29,027 nucleotides of DNA from JBMZCV01 sp049613665. Lineage in GTDB: Bacteria > Bacteroidota > Bacteroidia > Chitinophagales > UBA2359. Within the stretch, counting starts at the first letter, position 1, and every line of letters starts with the position of its first letter. This document shows, piece by piece, positions 14,424-22,624 of this stretch. The notes below the pieces were generated by a model, which was not told the DNA's origin, did not search any database, and saw only the letters and a list, made by a program, of their open reading frames with translations. Both the position numbers and the translations under genes were made by a program. The stretch lies in the NCBI GenBank assembly GCA_049613665.1, contig JBMZCV010000053.1:1-29027 (forward strand), in the 5' to 3' direction.

Positions 14424-16874
14424 TTAAAAAATCTCTGGATAATAAAAAGGCTCGGCTTCGTGCATGATATTATAAATCTTTTCTACCACATCTTCTACAC
14501 TAGGTTTGCAATAATAATCACCATCAGAACCATAAGCAGGTCGATTGGGAGCTGCGGTAAGTGTAGCAGGAAGAGAATCTAAATATTGGTAAGCACCTTG
14601 CTCTTCTATGACTTTTTGAAACATATAAGCAGTTGCACCGCCTGGAACATCTTCATCTAGAAACAAAATGCGATTAGTCTTTTCAATAGATTTAACAATA
14701 AGATGATTAATGTCGAAAGGTAATAAAGTTTGCACATCAATTATTTCGCAACTAATATCTAATTCATCTAATTTTTTGGCGGCCGCAAGTGCCACTCTGC
14801 AACAAGAACCATAAGTGACAAGTGTAATATCATCGCCAGCATTTATGATTTCGGGTTGTCCTAAAGCAACCGTAAAATCTTTCAAATTATTAGGCATTTT
14901 TTCTTTTAAACGGTAGCCATTCAAACATTCGATAACAAGAGCTGGGTCATCGCCTTGCAATAGCGTATTGTACATGCCTGCTGCTTGAGTCATACTTCGA
15001 GGAACACATAAATGAATGCCTCTTAAAGTGTTGATAATCATGCCAATAGGCGAGCCTGCGTGCCAAATTCCTTCAAGTCGGTGACCTCTTGTTCTGATAA
15101 TAAGTGGAGCTTTTTGTCCACCACAGGTTCGGTAATGTAAAGAAGCCAAATCATCGCTTAAAGTTTGTAAACCATATAGCAAATAGTCCAGATATTGAAT
15201 TTCAGCAATTGGGCGTAAGCCTCGCATTGCCAAGCCAATTCCTTGCCCAACTATGGTGGCTTCTCTGATGCCTGTATCAAAGACTCGTGCTTCGCCATAC
15301 TTTTCTTGCATACCTGCCATACCTTGATTTACATCGCCAATTTTACCTACATCTTCACCAAAAACCATGACTTTGGGGTTTCGTTGCAAGACAATGTCAA
15401 AAAAGCTTTGCAAAATTTCATAACCATTTACTATTTTTGAATTTTGGCTATAAGTAGCTTTGTTTATTTTGACATTTAAAGGAGAGTAAGCAGACTCACT
15501 ATATAAATGAGAGCGATATGTTTTAAGGTTTTTTTCTTGAAAATTATTTTTCCAACGTATCAAATCAGCTTTAATGCTTGCATCTTCATTTTTTAATTTG
15601 TAAAGCAATTTGCGGACTGCTGCCGCCACATCTTTTTTCAAAGGGTGATGTGTTGCTTTGAGTTCTTTCATAATTTGTCGAACAACATCTTTATTTCTTA
15701 CCTTTGCAATGATTTGTTTACAAATATGCTCTACTTCCTTAATGTTTTTATTGATAGGAGTATTGAATGCTGCCCAAGATGCTCTTTGTTGTTTTTTTAC
15801 TGCCTGTCCAATGCTTTTTTCAATAGCGATTAATTCATTTTCGCTTGCCAAATCATGTTCTAAAATCCATTCACGCATTTTTTTATTGCAATCATGGTCG
15901 GCTTCCCAGCTTAGTCGCTCTTTAGATTTATATCGCTCATGTGAGCCAGAAGTGGAGTGCCCTTGAGGCTGTGTGAGTTCTTTGATATGAAAAATAGCAG
16001 GTGTATGTGTGCGTCTTACCTTTTCGATACCTTTTCGATATGCTTCGCACAAAGTAGGATAATCCCAACCCAAAACCGTATATATATCATAGCCTTGTCC
16101 ATTTTCATCTGTCTGAAAACCTTGCAAAATTGTAGAAATGCTGCCTTTTGTTGTCTGGTATTTCGTTGGAACAGAAATGCCATATCCATCGTCCCAAATA
16201 GAAATTACCAATGGTATTTGTAGCACACCAGCCGCATTAACAGTTTCCCAAAAGTGTCCTTCAGAAGTACTAGCATCGCCGATATTTGTAAAACATATCT
16301 CATTTCCTTGATTAGAAAATTGGCGATATTTTTGCAAACTTTCTATATTTCGATATTTTTTAGAAGCCAGAGCCAAACCAACCGAACGAGGCATTTGCCC
16401 TGCTGTGCATGAAATATCGGCTGAAGTATTTTTCGTACTCATCAGGTCGTTCCAATTGCCATTTTCGTCGATGAGGCGAGTAGCAAAGTGAGCATTCATT
16501 TGGCGGCCGCCAGAGTGTGGTTCATGCGTCAAATCGGCATCTGCATATAACTGAGCAAAAAGCTGTTCGACTGTGACACCGCCGAGAGCCATCATCAAGG
16601 TTTGGTCTCGATAGTAGCCAGAGCGAAAGTCTCCTTTCTGAAAAACTTTTGAAAGTGCTATTTGCGGTAGTTCTTTACCATCGCCAATAATGCCAAATTT
16701 GGCTTTACCTGTCAAAACTTCTCTTCTGCTCAACAAACTAACATGACGGCTTTCGCAGGCCATTTGATAGTCTTCTAATACAATTTTTTTCAAAGTTTCT
16801 AACGATACTTCTTCGCCAGCAATAGCGATAATTTCTTGCTTAGTAATAACGTTTTTTGCGATTGTTTTATCCAT
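14424..16874 (-). CDS. Fused E1 alpha/beta subunit of a 2-oxoacid dehydrogenase (thiamine diphosphate)
   Basis: This 816-residue protein joins the two E1 subunits of a branched-chain or pyruvate-type 2-oxoacid dehydrogenase complex. E1 decarboxylates the 2-oxoacid with thiamine diphosphate and passes the acyl group to lipoyl-E2. The alpha part (about 1-400) has YYRDQTLMMALG, EPHSGGRQMNAHF and the cofactor motif IGDASTSEGHFWETVNAAG followed by WDDGYGIS. The usual NN pair is DD here. The beta part (about 460-816) has VMVFGEDVG, IREATIVGQGIGLA, QYLDYL and GGATAYMF. An in-frame TTG start at 16898 would add eight residues, but that TTG is part of a TATCTTTG -7 element, so the ATG at 16874 is preferred. 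No E2 or E3 gene is adjacent. The substrate cannot be decided from sequence. Confidence 0.9.
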   Translation of the reverse strand: MDKTIAKNVITKQEIIAIAGEEVSLETLKKIVLEDYQMACESRHVSLLSRREVLTGKAKFGIIGDGKELPQIALSKVFQKGDFRSGYYRDQTLMMALGGVTVEQLFAQLYADADLTHEPHSGGRQMNAHFATRLIDENGNWNDLMSTKNTSADISCTAGQMPRSVGLALASKKYRNIESLQKYRQFSNQGNEICFTNIGDASTSEGHFWETVNAAGVLQIPLVISIWDDGYGISVPTKYQTTKGSISTILQGFQTDENGQGYDIYTVLGWDYPTLCEAYRKGIEKVRRTHTPAIFHIKELTQPQGHSTSGSHERYKSKERLSWEADHDCNKKMREWILEHDLASENELIAIEKSIGQAVKKQQRASWAAFNTPINKNIKEVEHICKQIIAKVRNKDVVRQIMKELKATHHPLKKDVAAAVRKLLYKLKNEDASIKADLIRWKNNFQEKNLKTYRSHLYSESAYSPLNVKINKATYSQNSKIVNGYEILQSFFDIVLQRNPKVMVFGEDVGKIGDVNQGMAGMQEKYGEARVFDTGIREATIVGQGIGLAMRGLRPIAEIQYLDYLLYGLQTLSDDLASLHYRTCGGQKAPLIIRTRGHRLEGIWHAGSPIGMIINTLRGIHLCVPRSMTQAAGMYNTLLQGDDPALVIECLNGYRLKEKMPNNLKDFTVALGQPEIINAGDDITLVTYGSCCRVALAAAKKLDELDISCEIIDVQTLLPFDINHLIVKSIEKTNRILFLDEDVPGGATAYMFQKVIEEQGAYQYLDSLPATLTAAPNRPAYGSDGDYYCKPSVEDVVEKIYNIMHEAEPFYYPEIF

Positions 16875-16895
16875 AAAGGCATATTTTTTATCTGG

Positions 16896-16903
16896 CAAAG
16901 ATA
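16896..16903 (-). promoter_or_regulatory. -7 element of the E1 alpha/beta gene
   Basis: On the minus strand this reads TATCTTTG, matching TAnnTTTG, 21 bases before the ATG at 16874. It would give a very short leader. No TTG is seen at the -33 distance. It rules against the upstream TTG start, which lies within it. Confidence 0.5.
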
Positions 16904-17106
16904 AGTTTTTTCATTTAGATTTTTTAAAATAACGTATGTTTGTTAGCTAAAATTATTGCTTTATGTCCTCAAAAAGTAATGTTTTTTGAGTGCATATCTT
17001 TATTTTTCAAAATTTTTATGTACTATTGCATCTTATTTAACTATATTTGTGTCGAAAATTTATTTTTAGACGTTATAAGTAGTAGGGCAGATGTGAAGTA
17101 GCCAAC

Positions 17107-17170
17107 ATTTTAATTTTAAAGGCATGAGTATCAAAGCGTTCAAATATTAAATAATTTTGGCACTTATTGA
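17107..17170 (-). repeat. Dispersed repeat, degenerate copy G
   Basis: On the plus strand it runs TTTTAATTTTAAAGG, then GAGTATCAAAGCG, TATTAAATA and GGCACTTATTG. It aligns best with the reverse complement of copy D (18377-18446). The hairpin pairing has decayed. Confidence 0.45.
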
Positions 17171-17300
17171 AAGTGAAAAGTGTCTTTTGTTTAGCAAAAA
17201 CAAAAATATTTTTGCATACCAACTAAAATTCCTTTAACTTTTGAGAAAAAAAATAGTCTAAAATCAAAAAAATGTCTGTATTTGTGTGCAAGTTTTTGTT

Positions 17301-17330
17301 TTGAATTTATAGTTTTAGACAATAATTTTG
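17301..17330 (+). promoter_or_regulatory. Consensus promoter for the DUF1573 gene
   Basis: TTG at 17301-17303 (within TTTTG) is followed after 19 bases by TAATTTTG at 17323-17330, an exact TAnnTTTG match. The predicted leader is about 80 bases. Confidence 0.7.
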
Positions 17331-17400
17331 CAAAAACAACATTAAAATACATCATAAGAACTTTTTGTTCAAATAAATAAATTATTTAATTAATAATAAA

Positions 17401-17416
17401 AACTTTTTAAAAAGTT
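17401..17416. promoter_or_regulatory. 16-bp palindrome abutting the DUF1573 start codon
   Basis: AACTTTTTAAAAAGTT is its own reverse complement and ends one base before the ATG at 17417. It could fold in the mRNA over the ribosome binding region, though the A/T stem would be weak. Confidence 0.5.
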
Positions 17417-17920
17417 ATGAAAAAATTATTAGTAACAGTTATTGCTTTTTTGGCAATTTCAACTTCTGTTTTTGCACAGGCTGATGAAATGAAAAAAGGA
17501 GCTTCTTACATTTTAGATGAGAAAGGAGAGTTGGTAGAAACTACAGCTCCTATTTTCAATTTTGAGAAAGAGACACATACTTTCGGTGATATTCAAGAAG
17601 GGCCAAAGGTAGAATATGAGTTTAAATTTACTAACGATGGCAAAGAACCTTTAATCATTTCAAATGTGAAAGCTTCTTGCGGTTGTACGACTCCTTCTTG
17701 GCCAAAAGACCCTATTATGCCAGGTGAAGAGGCTGCTATCAAGGCTATTTATAATACGAAAAAACGTATGGGGCCTTTCAATAAGTCTATTACGATTACA
17801 TCGAATGCTTACACGCCTACAAAACGACTTTATATCAAAGGAAAAGTAGTGAAAGGTGGCGACTTGGAAAAACAAGAAATGACACCAATGAAGAAAAAAT
17901 CTATTGTGGAAGAAAAATAG
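17417..17920 (+). CDS. DUF1573 domain exported protein
   Basis: This 167-residue protein has a clear signal peptide (MKKLLVTVIAFLAISTSVFA, then QADEM). A single DUF1573 immunoglobulin-like domain spans about residues 48-145. The family pattern is visible: FNFEKETHTFGDIQEGPKV, then YEFKFTNDGKEPLIISNV, then ASCGCTTPSWPKDPIMPGE. Such proteins are abundant in Bacteroidota envelopes and have no established biochemical role. The two cysteines in SCGC are conserved in the family. The tail (about 150-167) is charged and rich in Lys and Glu. It has its own consensus promoter and a terminator about 120 bases after the stop, so it is probably a single-gene unit. Confidence 0.88.
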   Translation: MKKLLVTVIAFLAISTSVFAQADEMKKGASYILDEKGELVETTAPIFNFEKETHTFGDIQEGPKVEYEFKFTNDGKEPLIISNVKASCGCTTPSWPKDPIMPGEEAAIKAIYNTKKRMGPFNKSITITSNAYTPTKRLYIKGKVVKGGDLEKQEMTPMKKKSIVEEK

Positions 17921-18039
17921 TAATTATTTAAGTTATGGTAATTTGGGCTAAAAAATAGTTTGATTTTTTGTTTCAAAAATCCATATCTAAAACAATTACG
18001 AAAAATAAAAAATTGTCATTGGGCAAAAATAAAACGATG

Positions 18040-18080
18040 AGTGCTATAACTTTTCATAAAAAAGTTATGGCACTTTTTTT
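18040..18080 (+). terminator. Rho-independent terminator of the DUF1573 gene
   Basis: AGTGCTATAACTTTT (18040-18054) pairs with AAAAGTTATGGCACT (18060-18074) over 15 bp with one wobble; the loop is 5 bases and a run of seven T follows. Confidence 0.85.
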
Positions 18081-18254
18081 ATGTGAAAAAAAATACTAAA
18101 ACAGTTTTCAATCAAAGTATGGATTACCAAAACGTTATGAATGGTTAAAAAAATGAAAACTATTATTTTTTGAGTGTCACAAGCACAACTTTTGAGCGTT
18201 GATAGACGTTTGTTTGATGTTTGTAAGCTTTTAATGAAATTTTTTGCTATAAAA

Positions 18255-18351
18255 GTTGTATATTAAAGCATTCATTTAGTTGCTAACGCATTGACAATAA
18301 AAGTGTTATCTTGTACTGAAAATGCTCAAAAACTTCTAAATGACTACTTAA
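18255..18351 (+). repeat. Dispersed repeat, copy C (tail complete)
   Basis: It runs from TATTAAAGCATTCATTTAG through TTGCTAACGCATTGACAAT and GTGTTATCTTG to AATGACTACTTAAC. The first hairpin is decayed, but AGCA/TGCT around TTCATTTAGT is intact. The tail matches copies A and F1. Confidence 0.7.
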
Positions 18352-18376
18352 CAAAAAAAAACTGTAAGAAATAAAT

Positions 18377-18446
18377 TAGTGTTAAGCACTATTTAACAAT
18401 AGAGCGATTCGATGCTCACACTTTTAAAATCAAGGTGTTATTTTTC
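18377..18446 (+). repeat. Dispersed repeat, copy D
   Basis: Hairpin AGTGT-TAA-GCACT (18378-18390, U-G closing the loop), then ATTTAACAATAGAGCG, then a second stem GAGC/GCTC (18402-18417) and ATCAAGGTGTTATTTTT. It follows copy C head to tail after about 25 bases. Confidence 0.65.
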
Positions 18447-18499
18447 GCAAGTGAGCAATTTATCTCTAATGTTTCATTTATTAAAATATTTTATACTTT

Positions 18500-20062
18500 A
18501 TGAATAAAATCAAAATATTGTGGGCGGATGACGAAATAGAACGTTTGAAAGCTCAAATTTTATTTTTAGAAAAAAAAGGATATCAGATAGTTCCTGTGAC
18601 TAACGGTTATGATGCCATTGACCATTGCAGAGAAGAAGCGGTTGATGTTGTATTTTTAGATGAATCGATGCCAGGCATTTCGGGTTTAGAAACTTTGACC
18701 AAAATCAAAGAAATAGACGCTAACTTGCCAATTGTTATGATTACGAAGAATGAGGCTGAAAATATTATGGAAGAAGCCATCGGAGTACAAATAACAGATT
18801 ACTTGATTAAGCCTGTTAATCCAAGCCAAATTTTGCTAACACTAAAAAAAATCATAGACAATACCCGTCTAGTTAGCGAAGCAACGACATCTGCTTATCA
18901 ACAACAATTTCGTCGTATTTTTAATGATATTCAACTTGGAGCCGATCATAGAGATTGGGCAGATATATATAAAAAACTTATTTACTGGGAGTTAGAGCTA
19001 GATAATGCTAAGACCGAAAATATGAAAGAGGTTTTGGCGATGCAAAAAAGTGAAGCAAATACGGAGTTTTCAAAATTTATTATTAAAAATTATGTACGTT
19101 GGATTCAAAACCGAACACATGGCGATATTCCAACGATGTCACATACACTTTTTCGTGACAAAATATTTCCGAACATAGAAGATAATGCTACCAATTTTGT
19201 AATTTTGATAGATAATCTTCGGTTTGACCAATGGAAAATATTACAGCCTATTATTTCGGAAGAGTTTCGTTTTTTGGAAGAAGATACTTTTTTTAGCATC
19301 TTGCCTACTTCTACACATTATAGCCGAAATGCGATTTTTGCTGGATTAATGCCTTTTGATATTGCTCGTCGTTTTCCGCATTTGTGGAAAAATGATGTTG
19401 ATGAAGGTGGCAAAAACTTGGAAGAAGAAGCTTTTTTGGCTGACCAACTCGATAGAACTAACAACAACATGAAATTTAGTTATACCAAAATAACTAATAA
19501 TTATAATGCTCGAAATTTAGTGGATAATATTCACAATTTGACACATAATAAGCTAAATGTTATTGTTTATAACTTTGTCGATATGCTTTCTCATGCACGA
19601 ACTGAGATGGAAGTGTTAAAAGAACTAGCAAGCGATGAATCTGCCTATCGTTCTATCACAAAATCGTGGTTTTTGCACTCACCACTTTGGCAAGCGATGC
19701 GTCGTTTGAAAGACCAGAAAAAGAAAGTTAATATATTTATAACAACCGACCACGGAACTATTCGTGTCAATCGGCCATCGAAAGTAGTAGGAGATAGAAA
19801 CACGACTACTAACTTGCGATACAAACACGGCAAAAATCTGAAGTACAATAGTAGAGATGTTTTGGAGGTGCGAAATCCACGAGATGCGATGTTGCCTTGC
19901 CCTCGTGTGAGCTCTACTTTTATTTTTGCTAAAGAAGATTTGTTTTTTGTCTATCCAAATAACTACAATCACTTTGTCAATTACTTTAGAAATACGTTTC
20001 AGCATGGCGGCATTTCGCTCGAAGAAGTAATTATTCCAGTAGCACGTTTTACTTCCAAATAG
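18500..20062 (+). CDS. porX: PorX, response regulator with PglZ domain, T9SS regulator
   Basis: This 520-residue protein has a receiver domain (about 1-120) with the acidic pocket D10/D11, phosphoacceptor D54 in VVFLDESMPG, T82, and K104 in LIKPVNP. A helical linker follows. The PglZ domain, of the alkaline-phosphatase fold, spans about 225-520. Metal and active-site segments visible are FVILIDNLRFDQW (D238), LPTSTHYSR (T270-T272), TTDHGT and QHGGISLEEVI. In Porphyromonas gingivalis and Flavobacterium johnsoniae, PorX with the kinase PorY and sigma factor SigP controls type IX secretion, and its PglZ domain is a zinc-dependent phosphodiesterase acting on oligonucleotides. All key residues look present. 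Its partner kinase gene is not in the window. Two T9SS cargo genes lie upstream. Confidence 0.93.
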   Translation: MNKIKILWADDEIERLKAQILFLEKKGYQIVPVTNGYDAIDHCREEAVDVVFLDESMPGISGLETLTKIKEIDANLPIVMITKNEAENIMEEAIGVQITDYLIKPVNPSQILLTLKKIIDNTRLVSEATTSAYQQQFRRIFNDIQLGADHRDWADIYKKLIYWELELDNAKTENMKEVLAMQKSEANTEFSKFIIKNYVRWIQNRTHGDIPTMSHTLFRDKIFPNIEDNATNFVILIDNLRFDQWKILQPIISEEFRFLEEDTFFSILPTSTHYSRNAIFAGLMPFDIARRFPHLWKNDVDEGGKNLEEEAFLADQLDRTNNNMKFSYTKITNNYNARNLVDNIHNLTHNKLNVIVYNFVDMLSHARTEMEVLKELASDESAYRSITKSWFLHSPLWQAMRRLKDQKKKVNIFITTDHGTIRVNRPSKVVGDRNTTTNLRYKHGKNLKYNSRDVLEVRNPRDAMLPCPRVSSTFIFAKEDLFFVYPNNYNHFVNYFRNTFQHGGISLEEVIIPVARFTSK

Positions 20063-20085
20063 GTTCTATTTTTAGTTGAAGTAAA

Positions 20086-20138
20086 CAAAAATAAGCCGTT
20101 GATAATCAGCATATTATGATTATCAACGGCTTATTTTA
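20086..20138. terminator. Bidirectional terminator between porX and the S41 protease gene
   Basis: Arms 20087-20108 and 20117-20137 are perfect reverse complements over 21 bp (core AAGCCGTTGATAATCA) with an 8-base loop, flanked by A and T runs. It lies between the two convergent stop codons. Confidence 0.9.
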
Positions 20139-20166
20139 TATTATATGATTTTGGCAATTATTCAGC

Positions 20167-21798
20167 TTATCTTTTTGGATGTTTTTGCTCTTGCAAATGT
20201 TTATAAGCTACTTCTAAAGTTTCATCTAACTCGTGTACAATAGGGTAAAAACCATTATTATTCCAAAGCTGACGAGCGATATAAGCTTTAATATAAGTCT
20301 TCAATTCTATCTTATCTCGTTCCAAAATTTTATTATCTAAAAAGCCCAATTCTTGTTGCACATAGTTTTTGAATTGTTCAAAAAGTGTTTCATTGATTTG
20401 ATATTGTGTTTTGAACTGTGCCAAATCAGCAAATTTTTCGAACTCTTCTTTGTGATGACTGTGATAATCGTAGCTAAATTGTGGAATTAATCCTCTTGTT
20501 TTGATTAAAAAAGTTTCCATACCTGTTGTATCAGCAGCTACGAATATATCTGGCCAAATGCCACCACCACCATATACATCTCGCTTTTTGATGAGTGTTT
20601 TGAAAATCAACGAGTCATTTTTTACTTGACTACTATCAGCATTTTGCAAAGCACCATTTCTAAAACGTTCTTCTATTTCTTCGTGATAAGCTTCTCTGCC
20701 TTCGTCATAAGGCTTTTGAATACAACGGCCAGCAGGTGTGTAATATCGTGCTACGGTCAATCGCAAAGCACCACCATTTGATAAGCCATATTGCTCTTGC
20801 ACCAAGCCCTTGCCAAATGAACGGCGGCCAATAACTACACCTCTATCCCAATCTTGTACTGCTCCAGATAAAATCTCGCTGGCAGAAGCAGAACCTTCAT
20901 CTATCAAAACTGCCAAATCGCCATATTCAAACATACCGCTTCTCTTAGCATGATATTCTTTGCCTTTATAATTTCGGCCAGAAGTGTAAACCACCATTTT
21001 TTTGCCATCAATCAACTCGTCTAAAATATTGACTGCTGCATCTAAATAGCCTCCAGGATTTTGTCGCAAATCTACAATCAGCTTTTTCATGCCTTTTCCT
21101 TTCAAATCAATTAAAGCTTTATAAAACTCATCGAAAGTCGTGGCACTAAAGCGGTTGATTTTTATATAACCAATGGCATCATCAAGCATGTAGTTGATAT
21201 CAACGCTAACGAGTGGAATTTTGTCTCTTTTAATCGCAAAATCTAATAGCTCATCAACACCATTGCGATACATACTTACATTGACGGTTGTGCCGCCTTT
21301 TCCTCGCAGCTTTTCCATGACTTTTGCATTGGTTATACCAACATTTGCAACGATAGTATCTTCAATTTTGATAATTTTATCGCCAGCCTGAATACCCAAC
21401 TTCTCAGATGGCCCACCTGTAATAGGTGTTACGACAACGATAGTATCTTTAATAAGCGAAAATTCGATGCCTATTCCTTCAAAATTTCCTTGCAGTTGCT
21501 CGTTTACATCTTCCAGCTCATCTGGTGGTATGTAGTTGGAATGAGGGTCAAGGTCTCTTAGTGTTTCTTGTATAACTTTTTCGGTAAGTTGCTCATTATC
21601 AACCGTATCTACATATCGTGCATTGATATAATTAAAAATTTCACCTATTTCGCCAACATCATTTCCAAGCATAATGTTGTATGTTGGTCTGCCCTTGAGT
21701 TTTTCATATAAAGTGAAGCCCAGCACCATTCCTACAATTAAAACAACTGCAAAAAATAAAGGCATATAGGCACTTGTATTGCTATCTTGTGTATTCAT
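20167..21798 (-). CDS. C-terminal processing peptidase, S41 family
   Basis: This 543-residue protein has an N-terminal membrane anchor (about residues 12-30, YMPLFFAVVLIVGMVLGFTL). A PDZ domain (about 90-175, with GIGIEFSLIKDTIVVVTPI and GIQAGDKIIKIEDTIV) and an S41 protease domain follow. The catalytic serine is S305 in GSASASEILSGA and the general-base lysine is K330 in RRSFGKGLVQ, exactly 25 residues apart as in CtpA. Family members cut C-terminal tails of envelope proteins in the periplasm; the substrate here is unknown. A long C-terminal region (about 400-543) is mostly helical. The gene stands between a terminator and an upstream repeat copy, and probably has its own promoter, though I saw no consensus. 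Confidence 0.92.
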   Translation of the reverse strand: MNTQDSNTSAYMPLFFAVVLIVGMVLGFTLYEKLKGRPTYNIMLGNDVGEIGEIFNYINARYVDTVDNEQLTEKVIQETLRDLDPHSNYIPPDELEDVNEQLQGNFEGIGIEFSLIKDTIVVVTPITGGPSEKLGIQAGDKIIKIEDTIVANVGITNAKVMEKLRGKGGTTVNVSMYRNGVDELLDFAIKRDKIPLVSVDINYMLDDAIGYIKINRFSATTFDEFYKALIDLKGKGMKKLIVDLRQNPGGYLDAAVNILDELIDGKKMVVYTSGRNYKGKEYHAKRSGMFEYGDLAVLIDEGSASASEILSGAVQDWDRGVVIGRRSFGKGLVQEQYGLSNGGALRLTVARYYTPAGRCIQKPYDEGREAYHEEIEERFRNGALQNADSSQVKNDSLIFKTLIKKRDVYGGGGIWPDIFVAADTTGMETFLIKTRGLIPQFSYDYHSHHKEEFEKFADLAQFKTQYQINETLFEQFKNYVQQELGFLDNKILERDKIELKTYIKAYIARQLWNNNGFYPIVHELDETLEVAYKHLQEQKHPKR

Positions 21799-21839
21799 AA
21801 AGTATATATTCTCAAAAAAATGGTTTTTTTAAGCCTTTG

Positions 21840-21952
21840 TTTTAAGTAGTCATTCAGGAGTTTTTGGACATTTCAGAACAAAATAATATCTTGATTGTCA
21901 ATGTGTTAGCCACTAAACGAATGCTTTATTAAATAGTACTTGGTACTTAAAA
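21840..21952 (-). repeat. Dispersed repeat, copy A (best, complete)
   Basis: The element is about 113 bp. It ends in perfect 9-bp terminal inverted repeats, TTTTAAGTA (21840-21848) and TACTTAAAA (21944-21952). On the minus strand it starts with the hairpin AGTAC-CAA-GTACT (21935-21947), then ATTTAATAAAGCATTCG and GTGGCTAACACATTGACAAT, and ends CTGAATGACTACTTAAA. It begins about 5 bases after the stop codon of the minus-strand gene at 21957. I saw no transposase and no obvious target duplication. Confidence 0.75.
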
Positions 21953-21956
21953 AATC

Positions 21957-22469
21957 TTATGAAAAAACTTTAGGCAATAATTGTTTGTGCCAACTGTCTG
22001 TTACAGGCACTAACCATTTATTTTCTAATTCGTTTTTCTGACTAATCATGTTATTAAAAACGAGTGTGTTGGCTGTAATTGTTCCTTTTGCAACCAAGTT
22101 TTTGAAACCAGCCATATCAATTATTTTAATGTCATTTTCGGTTTGATAGGCAATTTGCAAACGATTAAACAAATCAATCTGATAAGCTTGTTCTATGCTT
22201 TTCATAAAGTGAACAGAAGCATCTATCGAACAGCCACTTGCTGAATGATTTTGCTCATCAACTAAAATTATAAGAAAGCATTCATAAGCAACTGAGGCAC
22301 AGGCAGTTAAGGCTTTTCCATGTGCTGCCCAAGATGCCACAAAATCATTTAACTTTGTTTGAATTTCTTTGCTTTCAACTTCGTTAAATGTCCTGCTGCT
22401 TTGGTAAATCCAAACTCTCGCATCTGGCGACATTTGTTGATAAACTTTGCTTTTTTGTAGGTTTTTCAT
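21957..22469 (-). CDS. Conserved Bacteroidota protein of unknown function
   Basis: This 170-residue soluble protein has no signal peptide or membrane segment. I recognise its pattern from Bacteroidota genomes: SPDARVWIYQSSR near the start, then DFVASWAAHGKALTA, then SASGCSIDASVHFM, then NTLVFNNMI, then WLVPVTDSWHKQLLP. Homologues are often labelled 'ABC transporter ATPase', but no Walker A, signature or Walker B motif is present, so that label is unsupported. It lies downstream of the two Fe-S protein genes on the same strand, an order I recall in relatives, but a terminator at 22553-22608 separates them. Its own near-consensus promoter is at 22484-22515. Function unknown. Confidence 0.8.
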   Translation of the reverse strand: MKNLQKSKVYQQMSPDARVWIYQSSRTFNEVESKEIQTKLNDFVASWAAHGKALTACASVAYECFLIILVDEQNHSASGCSIDASVHFMKSIEQAYQIDLFNRLQIAYQTENDIKIIDMAGFKNLVAKGTITANTLVFNNMISQKNELENKWLVPVTDSWHKQLLPKVFS

Positions 22470-22483
22470 TTTGTTTTTTCTTA

Positions 22484-22515
22484 AAAATTTATGTCGTTTT
22501 TTTATTAGCTACAAA
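22484..22515 (-). promoter_or_regulatory. Near-consensus promoter for the unknown-function gene
   Basis: On the minus strand TTTG (22515-22512) is followed after 20 bases by TAAATTTT (22491-22484), one base off TAnnTTTG. Confidence 0.45.
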
Positions 22516-22552
22516 CGTTTCGCATCTATGATGCTTTGATAACAGTTAAAAA

Positions 22553-22608
22553 AAACAAAAAAAGATACACAAGTTCATTTTCTAAAAAAACAAACTTGTA
22601 TATCTTTT
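22553..22608 (-). terminator. Terminator of the Fe-S binding protein gene
   Basis: On the minus strand AAAAGATATACAAGTT (22608-22593) pairs with AACTTGTGTATCTTTT (22575-22560) over 16 bp with one wobble; a T-rich tract follows. Confidence 0.75.
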
Positions 22609-22624
22609 GGGTTTATTTTATTGC

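Larger units (their letters stand above)
16899..17416. other. Divergent intergenic region between E1 and DUF1573 genes
   Basis: No gene seen. It holds the E1 promoter at its left end, a degenerate repeat copy (17107-17170), a consensus promoter for the DUF1573 gene (17301-17330), and a 16-bp palindrome touching that gene's start codon. Confidence 0.55.
17921..18499. other. Intergenic region between DUF1573 and PorX genes, repeat-rich
   Basis: No gene seen. It holds the DUF1573 terminator (18040-18080) and two head-to-tail copies of the dispersed repeat (18255-18351 and 18377-18446). A TTTTGAGTGTCACAAGCAC stretch near 18167-18188 resembles the start of copy E but is too degenerate to call. 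No consensus promoter for PorX was found. Confidence 0.55.

Noticed and set aside
17093..17101. GTAGGGCA also seen in reverse near 25110
   Set aside because: Eight shared bases without flanking similarity can occur by chance.
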